Origin: Vampirovibrio chlorellavorus
Lineage (GTDB): Bacteria; Cyanobacteriota; Vampirovibrionia; Vampirovibrionales; Vampirovibrionaceae
Assembly: GCA_001858525.1 (NCBI GenBank)
Contig: LAPX01000007.1
Coordinates: 434,001 to 498,000 of the forward strand
DNA length: 64,000 nucleotides
Direction of reading: 5' to 3'
In this document: positions 24,088 through 32,596 of the stretch, in pieces
Layout of the letters: each line of letters begins with the position of its first letter
How positions within the stretch are numbered: position 1 is the stretch's first letter
Made by a program: the position numbers and the translations under genes
The notes under the pieces: generated by a model
Database searches by the model: none
Seen by the model: only the letters and a program-made list of their open reading frames with translations
Told to the model about the DNA's origin: nothing

Positions 24088-25242
24088 TCATTCATTACCC
24101 TCAGAGGCTTTCAGGGTATTTGTATTAGCCAAAAGCTCATAGAGCGAATCATTCAGGTAGAAGTTTTCTTTCCATATCTTATGTTTACTGAGCAAGCCGA
24201 TTTCAATCAGTGCCTCCAGGTACTTGGTAGCGGTGTTTCGGTGTACCTGCAACTCATTCATGATAAATTCCACCTTGGTGTAAGGATGGCAAAACAGGTT
24301 ATTCAGCAAATCCTGACTGTAGATCTTGGGCAATTCACTTCTCAGGCGGTGCTTATGGGACTGCATCAAATCACGAATCTCTAAAATCAAGCGGGTTGTT
24401 TGAATAGAAGTTGTCTCGATACCATCCAGCATGTATAGCAACCAAGGCTCCCAATCCGTGTGAGAGCGGGTGGACTGCAACAAGTGATAATAACTAGCCT
24501 TATTCTGGTTAATGTATCTGGACAGGTACAACACCGGCATATCCAATAAACCCTGCTTTACAAGATACAAGATATTGATAATCCTGCCGGTACGGCCGTT
24601 TCCATCATAGAACGGGTGGATACTCTCAAACTGGTGATGAATAACCGCCATTTTAACCAGGGGATCCCAATCACACAGGCTATCGTCGTTAATAAATTGC
24701 TCCAGATTGCCCATCAGTCGAACGATCTCATTGGCATCCTGAGGCGGCGTATAGACCACTTGGCCCGTCTGTTCATTTTTAAGGGCGGTTCCCGGCACTT
24801 TACGGAATCCCGCCGAATTTTCCTCAAGAATAGCCTGCATGTCCAGGATCATGGTATTGGTCAGCAAGCCAGTTTTTTGAACCAGGGTAAAGCCGGTACG
24901 CAAGGCCGTGGCGTAATGATGAACCTCTTTAGCCCCCAGCGTTTTAAATTTATTTTTGGCGGCATCGCTCTGATAGAGGTCATCCTGAGTGGTAATGATG
25001 TTTTCAATGGCGGAACTATCCTTGGCCTCTTGCAGGGACAGGGTGTTAATCAGGATAGCCTCATTGGGAATAAGCGCCGCTACCCCCTTGAGTTCCGCCA
25101 GCGCCCGATGCGCCTTGGCCAGCTTCTTTAAAACTGGCTTGGTTTCCAGCTCGCCCGTAAAGGGGAGCATTTCCAAAGGCTTTGGCGTGGGCACGGCTCC
25201 AGCCATGGCCGCTTGCGTGGATGAGTCTTTAGGCGTTGCCAT
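24088..25242 (-). CDS. Fic-domain protein (AMP-transferase type)
   Basis: 384 aa. The Fic core HPFYDGNGRTGR (residues 209-220) matches HxFx(D/E)GNGRxxR, with the catalytic His. An N-terminal inhibitory motif SSAIEN (76-81) fits (S/T)xxxE(G/N), placing it in class II, where the helix blocks ATP until displaced. The C-terminus is a winged-helix-like segment (NELQVHRNTATKYLEALIEI). Fic enzymes attach AMP or related groups to hydroxyls of target proteins. No separate antitoxin exists, as expected for class II. It overlaps the upstream gene by 14 bases and is part of the element's cargo. Confidence 0.93.
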   Translation of the reverse strand: MATPKDSSTQAAMAGAVPTPKPLEMLPFTGELETKPVLKKLAKAHRALAELKGVAALIPNEAILINTLSLQEAKDSSAIENIITTQDDLYQSDAAKNKFKTLGAKEVHHYATALRTGFTLVQKTGLLTNTMILDMQAILEENSAGFRKVPGTALKNEQTGQVVYTPPQDANEIVRLMGNLEQFINDDSLCDWDPLVKMAVIHHQFESIHPFYDGNGRTGRIINILYLVKQGLLDMPVLYLSRYINQNKASYYHLLQSTRSHTDWEPWLLYMLDGIETTSIQTTRLILEIRDLMQSHKHRLRSELPKIYSQDLLNNLFCHPYTKVEFIMNELQVHRNTATKYLEALIEIGLLSKHKIWKENFYLNDSLYELLANTNTLKASEGNE

Positions 25243-25612
25243 GGGATTCCTCTTCCAAGCCTTGCGGTAAAAGACATTCAGCCATAAAAGCTTGGGCCTC
25301 TTCTTCCGTCATGACCTCACTATCGGCATAGGCAAAAGGTTCCTCCAAAATGGGTTGCCCAATGCCCTGTTTTAATCGCTCAATTTCCGTTTGGAACAAC
25401 GCCACAGGATCCGCTCCCGGCGGCTCAAAGCACAGATCCACCATCAAAACCGGGTGGGCGCTTCTTCCGTAAATTTGGCCTTTGGAATTGCGATAGACTT
25501 CAAACAGGCCATACATGGGCGCACCGTTTCTTTCGGGGGCAAACTCATCCCCCTCCCAATCGTGGGTGGTAAATTTAAAAATCTGGTATTCGGTTGGCGG
25601 GTCACAGGTCAT
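25229..25612 (-). CDS. Hypothetical protein between restriction enzyme and Fic
   Basis: 127 aa, not recognised. The N-terminal half is beta-like with aromatic residues (EYQIFKFTTHDWEGDEFAPE, GAPMYGLFEVYRN); the C-terminal half is acidic and helical (MTEEEAQAFMAECLL). Its start overlaps the stop of the restriction-modification gene by four bases and its end overlaps fic by 14 bases, so all three are translated together. An accessory role in either system is possible but not shown. Confidence 0.7.
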   Translation of the reverse strand: MTCDPPTEYQIFKFTTHDWEGDEFAPERNGAPMYGLFEVYRNSKGQIYGRSAHPVLMVDLCFEPPGADPVALFQTEIERLKQGIGQPILEEPFAYADSEVMTEEEAQAFMAECLLPQGLEEESHGNA

Positions 25613-28344
25613 ACTTTTTTCCTTTTGGCGCTTTTCGGTTTGCTATCCGCCAGCAAGGGGGCTTGCTCCTGTTCATACAGCGCTTGGTTCAGGTGGAACA
25701 GATCTTCGTTGTAGTTTTTATCGGGGTTATATTTCCAGCCGTACACCTTGCACACGGACTCATCCAGCTTTTTGTGCAATTGGCTCAGCTTACTGGCTGG
25801 CTCATGGAAAAAAGCGTTATACAGCTTGGTAATACCCCATTGCCGGGCTTTCATTTCATCCATGCGGTAATTTTCCAGCTCGGTCATAATGTCTCGCACC
25901 GGCTGTTTTAGTTTTTCAGGCGCATCCCACAGAAAAGGGAAGGTTTCAAAACAAGTAGTATTGGTATAACGAATCCGATCTTCCAAAGTGGAGCATTGCG
26001 CCTTCACCCAATCCCGGTGCAGTTTGGAGTTTAAAGCCCCAAGGATATAGAAATCATCCGAGGCAACTACCATATTATCGACACCGGGTAACATTTTCTG
26101 GTGAGGGTAAACAACAAAGGTTTTCCACTTAGAAACACGAGGTATTGCAAAAGAATACTGCAAAGGAGATAACGCCTTCCTTAAGGCAGGCCGTTTTTCA
26201 CCAAACTGCCACCACTTCTCTGCTGTTGTCTTTCGTCTAACCTGTTCTCTAACAGGCTTGACCAAGTTCTTAACATGCTCGTAAGGTTCCAGGTATAAAG
26301 ATGCCTGCTCTAGCGAAAGATCATTAAAGTCAATAATCCAACGATCAGACATTAAATCTGGGGTATCAACCAAATTCCGGCCCATCGAAAAAAGTTTCAA
26401 TACCTCTTTATTTTGAATCCGTTTTTCTATCCAATCCTTTGCTAATCTATCTTCAATATAAAAGCCCTTCCCTACCGGCACAACACCTTGGAAGCAGATA
26501 TTTTGATTGCAGAGAAGTCTTTTTGCTGATGTTACATCGACTTCCGCTTTTAAACTGCTGTTTATTTCAGTAACTGGCATTTCATCTAAAAATAATTTTT
26601 TAGGCTTTGTTTTTTGCCAGTTAACAATACTGACATGAACCTTTGCTTCTCCCGACCAAGGTTGGGAAGAAATAGCGTCTGATAAATAGCCTTGATTTTC
26701 CGTAATAAACTGCAAGGTGGCTGTTCGGGTTTCATTTTGAGATATTGAGTTTGTACCAACCAATCCAATCCGCTCAGCCTCTTGATCATGCGCTTTTCTA
26801 AACCAATAGGCGCAATAATCAGCGCTCTTAGGAAATTCTGAGGCGGGGTAAAGCTGCCAAATTTTTTCTATATACTCATCACTAAAGCCTGACTCTCTCA
26901 GTTGTCTACTGCCAATAAAAGGCGGGTTACCAATAATGGCATCCACTTGGGGCCAGTCGGTAAACAAGGCATCGGCGCAAATAATATTTTGGTTCAGGTT
27001 GTCCAGGGGTAATACATCTTCTGGCAGGTTAAACTTATTCACCGCCACTTTGCGGCCAATTTCCAGCGTTAAGCGGGCCAGTTCCACGGCAAAGGGCTTA
27101 ATTTCAAGGCCGTAAAACTGCATGGGGCTTACCATGGAAATTTGCGCCCCCTGCAAGTCCTTAGCGCTTTTGGCGTGTTCCGCAATCAAGTCCATTAATT
27201 GCTTTTCCAGGCGCTTCATTTCCTGAAAGGCAATGTACAAAAAGTTTCCGCTGCCACAGGCCGGGTCTAATACTTTGTACTTGCGCAAATCGGTCAGGCA
27301 TTTTTTCAACTTAGTAATATTGGTTCCGGCTTGCTCAATGCGCTCATCCCAATAGCGCACAATGGTGGGGTTCACTATTTTGTATATATCCACCTCACTG
27401 GTAAAGTGGCTCCCTTGCACGTGGCCAATGGCCCGCTCAAAAATCGTTCCGAAAATGGAAGGGCGCACCTTTTCCCAGCGGTAATCGTAGCCCAGCCGGT
27501 ACAGGGCCTCCAATTCGCTTTTTTCCAGCTCTACCGGGGTAATGGTACTAAACAGGCCACCGTTAAAATACCGAACCCCTTTAAAGCGTCCACCGTTGGC
27601 TTCTTTCTTGCTGTTCATCTGGCTAAATAGGCCATGTAACAGGTTATAGCTATCTTGCGGCCGCTCCGTGCAATCTTGTAGCAAGTCCGTAAACAGGTTA
27701 TCCGGCAACAGGCCAATATCTTCCGCAAACAGGCACAACACGCATTGCAACACAAAGCGCTGAATATCCTCTTCCGTGGCTTTGTAATGCTCTCGCCGGG
27801 CCAAAATGGAGCGGTATAAGCCACTAATTTCAGCGGCGGCTCCCTCGGTCACATCGACTAAATTCTGATTAAAGCGGGGCTTTTGGCCAAGCATAAACAG
27901 CAAGGCTTCCGGGTGTTTGCTCAACTCATCCAGCGTCAGGACTTGAACCGGGGTATCGACCTGAATGTTAAAGTCATAAATCCAAAACTCATCAAAATTG
28001 CAGAGAATCCCCACCGCTGGCTTGGGAACGCAATACGTCCAGTAGGTTAAAAGTTGGTTGTAATGCTCATTCAGGGAGGAACCCCGCTGTTTCATCTCAA
28101 TAATGGCCACACCCGGAAATAGGCAATCTAAAAAGCCGGTATTGCCGCCTTTACTACTGCTTTTTTGAGCAAATTCAAAGGTTCCCTTTGCCTCCAATAC
28201 ACCGCCATAGCCAAAGCATTGAAAAAAGCGATCCAAAAATACTTGGGCCTCACCCCGCTCCCGGCCATGGCAATTGGCCTTCACCCAATCCCGAAAGGCC
28301 TCCAGGCTGGTCACTATCTTATCCTGAGTCATTGTCATGGTCAT
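25609..28344 (-). CDS. MmeI-like single-chain restriction-modification enzyme
   Basis: 911 aa, close to MmeI (919 aa). The N-terminal nuclease motif D73-x9-E83-x-K85 (LDCLFPGVAIIEMK) has exactly the MmeI spacing. A central N6-adenine methyltransferase has motif I LDPACGSGNFLYIAF and motif IV IIGNPPF. The C-terminal third should recognise the DNA target. Such type IIL/IIG enzymes cut and methylate with one polypeptide, so self-protection is by hemimethylation by the same enzyme. In this element it can act as a defence or stabilisation gene. All catalytic motifs look intact. Confidence 0.9.
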   Translation of the reverse strand: MTMTMTQDKIVTSLEAFRDWVKANCHGRERGEAQVFLDRFFQCFGYGGVLEAKGTFEFAQKSSSKGGNTGFLDCLFPGVAIIEMKQRGSSLNEHYNQLLTYWTYCVPKPAVGILCNFDEFWIYDFNIQVDTPVQVLTLDELSKHPEALLFMLGQKPRFNQNLVDVTEGAAAEISGLYRSILARREHYKATEEDIQRFVLQCVLCLFAEDIGLLPDNLFTDLLQDCTERPQDSYNLLHGLFSQMNSKKEANGGRFKGVRYFNGGLFSTITPVELEKSELEALYRLGYDYRWEKVRPSIFGTIFERAIGHVQGSHFTSEVDIYKIVNPTIVRYWDERIEQAGTNITKLKKCLTDLRKYKVLDPACGSGNFLYIAFQEMKRLEKQLMDLIAEHAKSAKDLQGAQISMVSPMQFYGLEIKPFAVELARLTLEIGRKVAVNKFNLPEDVLPLDNLNQNIICADALFTDWPQVDAIIGNPPFIGSRQLRESGFSDEYIEKIWQLYPASEFPKSADYCAYWFRKAHDQEAERIGLVGTNSISQNETRTATLQFITENQGYLSDAISSQPWSGEAKVHVSIVNWQKTKPKKLFLDEMPVTEINSSLKAEVDVTSAKRLLCNQNICFQGVVPVGKGFYIEDRLAKDWIEKRIQNKEVLKLFSMGRNLVDTPDLMSDRWIIDFNDLSLEQASLYLEPYEHVKNLVKPVREQVRRKTTAEKWWQFGEKRPALRKALSPLQYSFAIPRVSKWKTFVVYPHQKMLPGVDNMVVASDDFYILGALNSKLHRDWVKAQCSTLEDRIRYTNTTCFETFPFLWDAPEKLKQPVRDIMTELENYRMDEMKARQWGITKLYNAFFHEPASKLSQLHKKLDESVCKVYGWKYNPDKNYNEDLFHLNQALYEQEQAPLLADSKPKSAKRKKV

Positions 28345-28350
28345 TGTTTA

Positions 28351-29517
28351 CTACTTTCCTTTCGCCTCAAGCATTGCCAGCCTGAGCGGTTGAAACTGGC
28401 ATAAGGCCCGTTCGATTTGCTCAAAACCCAAAACCGCCACGGATGAAGCCAGCTTCAACTCCTGTACATCTTTCCGCAAGCGGCTCAAACTGCGATCGGT
28501 GCTTTTCCACAGGCTTTTAAAGCCCGCCCAGCCGATCTCGTCTATTATAGTATAGGCGGCTACCAGTTTTAAAATCTGGTTATCCTTGGCATTGGGCTTG
28601 GCGATTAATACCTGTTGGTACAAATCAACAGTACTTTTACCAGCGGATGCCGTTATAATGGGCACACTGGCCTGGTAAGGTTTCCAGTAATGCCATAAAA
28701 CCTGTTGAGACAGGCTTTCACTGAACAAGGCTTCAAACTTTAAAGCCGTTCCGGCCATGGCCTTGGGCTGCAAGCGCTCCATGACTTCCCGAATTTTCCG
28801 GCGGCTCCCAAAGCGGGCCTCCATGCGAAGCACCTGCTTTTTTCGGTCAAGGTCGGTCTGTTTCAGTAAGCTCTGTTGAATGGTTACATCATCCTCATAG
28901 GCTCGCTTGGGGCTTTTTTGCGCTTTCTCCAGGTCTTTCACCTTGTCATAAAAGGCCAGTTCAAAATCATTCGAATGAATTTTATAGAGATGGCCCCCAT
29001 TGCGGTAGTCGGTTTTGGCCACATCCAGCCAGCCGTTAATATTGACCTTAGCCAGCGTATGCAACACGCTACTACAGGCCATTCCTTCGCCCAGCAAAAT
29101 ATTTTTACTGTAATGTACCGCACTGGTTTCAGCGTATTTCAGGTCATGAAAAGCCGTTATCACCCCTTGACAGGCCATTCTGTCGCTTAGGGTATCTAAA
29201 ACCCGCTCAAAATCGGCGGTGGTCAACTCATCAAAATTATTACCGTATATCAGCTTGGGTAAAGAACATTCAACCCGCAATGTAATGCTATAACGCCCAC
29301 CCGAATCAATCCGCCCATTCAGGGTCATGCGGGGCATGTATAAACCTTGGCTAGCATCCGCCTTGGTGGGATTGCAAACCGCCTTTAAATGGCTTTCCGA
29401 ACGACTGAGGTTGTTCCCAAGGCCCAAAATCGTTTTGGCGTTGGGTTTAAACTTTTCCGGCTTAATCACCCTAAATTGATCGGCCTGAAGGGTCAAAACG
29501 ATAGTATCTATCATCAT
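28351..29517 (-). CDS. Phage/plasmid replication protein, gene II/X family
   Basis: 388 aa. It resembles filamentous-phage gene II protein: the start MIDTIVLTLQ, the segment SLPKLIYGNNFDELTTADFE, FELAFYDKVKDLEKA and the basic/acidic strand VLRMEARFGSRRKIREV fit that family in order. Gene II proteins nick one strand at the origin and start rolling-circle replication. Its presence means the element is, or was, a replicon such as a plasmid or inovirus-like phage. The N-terminus overlaps the SpoVG-like gene by 47 bases. No morphogenesis genes (gene I, coat proteins) were seen. Confidence 0.78.
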   Translation of the reverse strand: MMIDTIVLTLQADQFRVIKPEKFKPNAKTILGLGNNLSRSESHLKAVCNPTKADASQGLYMPRMTLNGRIDSGGRYSITLRVECSLPKLIYGNNFDELTTADFERVLDTLSDRMACQGVITAFHDLKYAETSAVHYSKNILLGEGMACSSVLHTLAKVNINGWLDVAKTDYRNGGHLYKIHSNDFELAFYDKVKDLEKAQKSPKRAYEDDVTIQQSLLKQTDLDRKKQVLRMEARFGSRRKIREVMERLQPKAMAGTALKFEALFSESLSQQVLWHYWKPYQASVPIITASAGKSTVDLYQQVLIAKPNAKDNQILKLVAAYTIIDEIGWAGFKSLWKSTDRSLSRLRKDVQELKLASSVAVLGFEQIERALCQFQPLRLAMLEAKGK

Positions 29518-29785
29518 TTACAGCTTTCCTTTGTTTACCCATTTCGTCATAAATGGCCTGTTCAATGCACTGGCCCAGGGGTTTTGAAATGGGGTGGAAC
29601 ACATACCGACCGTTTTTCATGGGGTAGGTAATGCGGTATCCCCCACTCAACTTGAGATGAACCCCGATGCTGTCCAGTACCAGGGCATCATTCAGCACCA
29701 CTTTGGCCATGGCGATTAAACCGGCCGCTTCTCGAATCAGAGTCAGGTGAACCTCAGTCACTTTGGTTTCAGACGCTTGACTCAT
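29471..29785 (-). CDS. SpoVG-like protein
   Basis: 104 aa. The first ~75 residues follow the SpoVG fold: TEVHLTLIREA, then AMAKVVLNDALVLDSIGVHL, YRITYPMKNGRYVFHPISK and a final helix LGQCIEQAIYDEMGK. SpoVG proteins are small DNA/RNA-binding regulators. In filamentous phages the gene next to the replication gene encodes a single-strand DNA-binding protein, so this one may fill that role here; that is an inference. Its ATG overlaps the stop of a 50-codon gene (ATGA at 29782-29785). Confidence 0.72.
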   Translation of the reverse strand: MSQASETKVTEVHLTLIREAAGLIAMAKVVLNDALVLDSIGVHLKLSGGYRITYPMKNGRYVFHPISKPLGQCIEQAIYDEMGKQRKAVNDDRYYRFDPSGRSI

Positions 29786-29934
29786 GCGCTTTGCATCCCC
29801 TCAGACTCTATTTCCAGCAACAACTCCACAAAATTCAGCAACCGATCCGCCATTACATTGGCCTCGGCTTCAGAAACAGGCTCGTCATAGAGCGAAGCCA
29901 AATCCGGCGCTAAATTATGGGAAGTCGTTTTCAT
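29782..29934 (-). CDS. Micro-protein (50 aa) coupled to the SpoVG-like gene
   Basis: ATG at 29934, TGA at 29782-29784 overlapping the ATG of the next gene by four bases. The product starts MKTTSHNLAPDLASLYDEP and is acidic with one amphipathic helix (VMADRLLNFVELLLEIE). It is not recognised. The overlap and its place as first gene of the replication operon support it being real. A TATAAC box at 29947-29942 lies so close to the ATG that the message would be nearly leaderless. Confidence 0.55.
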   Translation of the reverse strand: MKTTSHNLAPDLASLYDEPVSEAEANVMADRLLNFVELLLEIESEGMQSA

Positions 29935-29941
29935 ACTTCCA

Positions 29942-29972
29942 GTTATAGCGAAGGAGCCAGCCGATTTTTCAA
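29942..29972 (-). promoter_or_regulatory. Putative promoter of the replication operon
   Basis: On the minus strand: TTGAAA (29972-29967), a long 19-base spacer and TATAAC (29947-29942). The four-repeat array at 29974-30013 abuts the -35 box, which is the place for an activator or autoregulator. Confidence 0.4.
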
Positions 29973-29973
29973 A

Positions 29974-30013
29974 CTTAGGATTGCTTAGGTCTACTTAGGG
30001 TTACTTAGGATCA
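29974..30013. repeat. Array of four 10-bp repeats (CTTAGG every 10 bp)
   Basis: CTTAGG occurs at 29974, 29984, 29994 and 30004 with an exact 10-bp period; the last four bases of each unit vary (ATTG, TCTA, GTTA, ATCA). One copy per helical turn puts all sites on one face of the DNA. It lies between the 241-aa gene and the replication operon. Iterons of an origin or an operator array are both reasonable. Confidence 0.75.
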
Positions 30014-30020
30014 AATTTGT

Positions 30021-30746
30021 TCAATCGGTCTTTTGGGTCGAAAACAGCCTTAAAGGGTACAGGCCAGCGGCGGTCAAGGCCTCTACAGTCCGAACCGGGG
30101 TAAACAAGACTGAGGTTTTAGAGACTTGAAAGAAGGCATCCTTCAACGGGCCACGAAAGTTCAGGTTCTCAAGTATCTTGGCAATTGGCTTTTTTAAAGG
30201 CTCCTCAAGGTTTTGGTTGAACTCCTCCAGGGTGATGAGCCGATCAGGGTGTTTCCAAACATATTCAAAGAAGCGGTAATTTTCAGAGTCGTAGGCGGGT
30301 TGGGCTATTAAAAAACAATCATTTAGCAAGATATGACGACTTAGATCGTCAAAGCGAATGGAAACTTGCTCTGTGAGGGTTTGAATTAACGGTTCCTGAT
30401 TGGTCTGAAGACTGGCACGAAGTTTCTTTGCGTAGGCCGAAAATTTGGCGTTGGGCGTTAACAGAAAAGCAGTAGACCGGATTCTTGCAAGTGTTAGCAT
30501 CCCCTGAAACTCCGAAGAAAAGTCCCCAGGGCGTTCATGCACAATGATTAATTTCTCATCCGTTTCAAGTTTTGAAAGAATCGCTCGCATATCACCAGCC
30601 ATTAAAGGGGGTTCAAGAGCTACAGATTGAGGTATGCGAATTTTAGAACCCTTGGGAGATAAAGCTATTTTTTGTTCAATGAGTTGAACGACATAAGCGA
30701 TTTTTACGATTGGATCGATTAAGGGCTGAGGCATTACATTTTTCAA
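30021..30746 (-). CDS. Hypothetical protein of the mobile element
   Basis: 241 aa, not recognised. It is predicted soluble and mostly alpha-helical with a few beta segments (SKIRIPQSVALE, EKLIIVHERPG, TAFLLTP). It has no Cys and no obvious catalytic motif. The first 75 residues (VVQLIEQKIA..MRAILSKLETDEKLIIVHE) could be a winged helix, which would suit a regulator binding the adjacent CTTAGG array, but this rests on pattern only. It is the outermost gene of the element. Confidence 0.65.
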   Translation of the reverse strand: MKNVMPQPLIDPIVKIAYVVQLIEQKIALSPKGSKIRIPQSVALEPPLMAGDMRAILSKLETDEKLIIVHERPGDFSSEFQGMLTLARIRSTAFLLTPNAKFSAYAKKLRASLQTNQEPLIQTLTEQVSIRFDDLSRHILLNDCFLIAQPAYDSENYRFFEYVWKHPDRLITLEEFNQNLEEPLKKPIAKILENLNFRGPLKDAFFQVSKTSVLFTPVRTVEALTAAGLYPLRLFSTQKTD

Positions 30747-31240
30747 CTTTTATAAAACAATATAAGGAAATCCATGATAGGCGGGAAACGAACCGAAAAA
30801 CAAGAAAAAAAATATTTTGCCTTTCCCTTCAGGGGTTGTGCGTCACCCGCTTATCAGGAGCTTCCAAAAGTACCTTTTAGTTCTATATTCTGGCTATGCA
30901 GATAAAACTACCTCCTGAATCCTTTCCAAAAGGGGACTCATAGCGATAACTTCGGAGTAATGCTTGGTTCGAATAACATCAATAACGTGCCACCATATTT
31001 TTATTCTTATCAAAATATGCTTATGCTCTGCACCACTAGGGGAAATCGCAGATTAAGCATATTATTTAGAGCGTAAAAATTCTCACTCCTGAGCCTGTAA
31101 GCAACCCTGTTTTCTCCATCGAACGTGGTTCCTTTTTTGCCCAGACAATTTTTCACAATCAGTTGTTTTTAACCCAGTATTCTAATTGATATCTACTTTT
31201 GATACTAATCCACTCTTGTATCAGCCGCACTTAATTAACG
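30747..31240. other. AT-rich gene-free stretch at the element's far side
   Basis: No credible gene. It contains a perfect 10-bp inverted repeat with a 30-base loop (AATATGCTTA at 31014-31023 and TAAGCATATT at 31054-31063) and is the likely place for the second attachment junction and for the promoter of the acetyltransferase at 31241. Confidence 0.5.
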
Positions 31241-32326
31241 ATGCTGGGATTGCTTATGACTGCCGATTCAATAGCGCCTCTAGCTCCTCAGAAAAACCAT
31301 CATCCTTATCAGTTACAAAGTTTTTACGACTGCTGGTGGCAGTATTTAGCCCCTAAATTCAACATTCTGGACGCCCAGAATAACCTTGCCATCCACCGCC
31401 GAACTGTATTAAAAGGTGTGCGACTCAATGAGCTTCGTTACGCGGGTTGGAATAATGCCTGGTTCCAGGATTTTGATCAACAATGCTACGAACAATTTAT
31501 GGCAATGCAGGACAACAAAAATTGGGATTATTTTGCTTTAACCTGGCCTGAAAGCCGCCGAAATATACAACTATTAAAGCAATTGACCGCAACTGGACTG
31601 GAAATCATTGAAACACCTACTTCTACCGCCTATTGGATTGATTTGCATAACGGCTTTGAAGCTTACCTGGACAAACTGAGCTCCACCAAACGCAAAGACA
31701 TCCGACGCAAGCTCAAAAAAGCCGAGCCTCTCCATCCAGAAATGCGGCGTTTTTCAGGCGCAGAAGGCATCCAGCAATTCTTTTCCATCTTTTTTAAACA
31801 CCATTTGCATTACTGGAAACAAAAAGCAGGTCATTCCTATTTCAGCGATGCCAGAGAAAGGGCCTTCATTGCAGCTTGGGCAGAAGCCCTGGACCAGGAA
31901 GGGTATCTGCTTCTGGAAGGATTCTATTTAAACAACACCCTCACCAACCTGACCATGAACATCCTGATGGATAATACCCTTTACTCACTCATCACCATTA
32001 ATACTGGCGCATACCCCGAACTCGCCCCAGGGCTGCTGAGCCTGTACTACCGAGCATCCCGTGCTCAGGACTATAACATCCTCCAAATTAACATGGGAGA
32101 TGGCGAACACGGTTATAAACCTGGTATTGCCACCCGCACGGATGCTTACCACTCCCTGCTCTTTGCCAACCCAAAATCCTTAGCGGGTTTGGCCTACATC
32201 AACTACATCAAGCTAAAAAATACTCCCCTGATTTCAAAACCAATTCTCAACGGTATTGCTATCAAAATACCTGATTTAAAAGCCATAACCCTGCCCGGCC
32301 TGTTCCCCGAAATCACTTTCGAGTAG
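31241..32326 (+). CDS. CelD/BcsL-type GNAT acetyltransferase-like protein
   Basis: 361 aa (a second ATG at 31256 is possible). The central to C-terminal part fits the Acetyltransf_6 (CelD) family: the basic STKRKDIRRKLKKAE helix, FSIFFKHHLHYWKQ, EGFYLNNTLTNLTMNILMDN and a final YKPGIATRTDAYHSLLFANP. Members are associated with polysaccharide or aminoacyl modification. It stands alone at the edge of the mobile element, so recent acquisition is possible. The donor and substrate are unknown. Confidence 0.78.
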   Translation: MLGLLMTADSIAPLAPQKNHHPYQLQSFYDCWWQYLAPKFNILDAQNNLAIHRRTVLKGVRLNELRYAGWNNAWFQDFDQQCYEQFMAMQDNKNWDYFALTWPESRRNIQLLKQLTATGLEIIETPTSTAYWIDLHNGFEAYLDKLSSTKRKDIRRKLKKAEPLHPEMRRFSGAEGIQQFFSIFFKHHLHYWKQKAGHSYFSDARERAFIAAWAEALDQEGYLLLEGFYLNNTLTNLTMNILMDNTLYSLITINTGAYPELAPGLLSLYYRASRAQDYNILQINMGDGEHGYKPGIATRTDAYHSLLFANPKSLAGLAYINYIKLKNTPLISKPILNGIAIKIPDLKAITLPGLFPEITFE

Positions 32327-32428
32327 GACGTTCTTTGCTCCTCGTATACACAATAGCGCATCCACTCAAAAAATAAGGCCCCATCCACCAAATAGAATTT
32401 GCGGCTTTGTCACCAAAACTGGCCTCAA

Positions 32429-32463
32429 TAAAAAACGTCCCAGTGGCCACTGGAACGTTTTTG
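32429..32463. terminator. Terminator between convergent genes
   Basis: AAAAACGT-CCCAGTGG pairs with CCACTGG-AACGTTTTT. It has A- and T-runs on either side, so it can stop the acetyltransferase message from the left and the merR-metallothionein message from the right. Confidence 0.85.
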
Positions 32464-32473
32464 TCTTTATTCA

Positions 32474-32596
32474 CTACTTTTGATGGCAGCTGCATTGCGG
32501 GCCGCATTCGCACGGGTCGCAAGTGCACGGATTGCAAGTGCAATCTTTCGTTTTTTCAGCGTGCAGCATCAAACTGCGCATTAACAAATTTTGCAT
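32474..32596 (-). CDS. Metallothionein-like Cys-rich peptide (40 aa)
   Basis: ATG at 32596, TAG at 32474-32476. The C-terminal half is CTCNPCTCDPCECGPQCSC followed by HQK, with eight Cys in CxCxxCxC spacing. The CxCxPCxC run is like the N-terminal cluster of cyanobacterial SmtA, and only about 21 residues precede it. A consensus Shine-Dalgarno (AGGAGGTG) sits nine bases before the ATG, inside the last codons of the MerR gene, and the two frames overlap by 16 bases. It should bind thiophilic metal ions in the cytoplasm. The peptide is shorter than SmtA and lacks its His-rich zinc-finger part. Confidence 0.75.
   Translation of the reverse strand: MQNLLMRSLMLHAEKTKDCTCNPCTCDPCECGPQCSCHQK

Larger units (their letters stand above)
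22378..30746 (-). mobile_element. Integrated element at tRNA-Val (phage/plasmid-like)
   Basis: A run of minus-strand genes with overlapping or near-touching ends starts at a tRNA 3' end and has a site-specific recombinase next to the tRNA. Other contents are a filamentous-phage gene II-like replication protein, a SpoVG-like protein, an MmeI-like restriction-modification enzyme and a Fic protein. The far boundary is not fixed; it probably lies between 30747 and 31240. No convincing direct repeat of the tRNA 3' end was found there, which is not unusual for serine recombinases whose crossover core is only two bases. Confidence 0.8.

Noticed and set aside
30966-30996. Possible attR: GGTTCGA and GCCACCAT resembling the tRNA-Val 3' end.
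   Set aside because: Only two short blocks match and the distance between them differs by five bases from the tRNA, so chance is likely.
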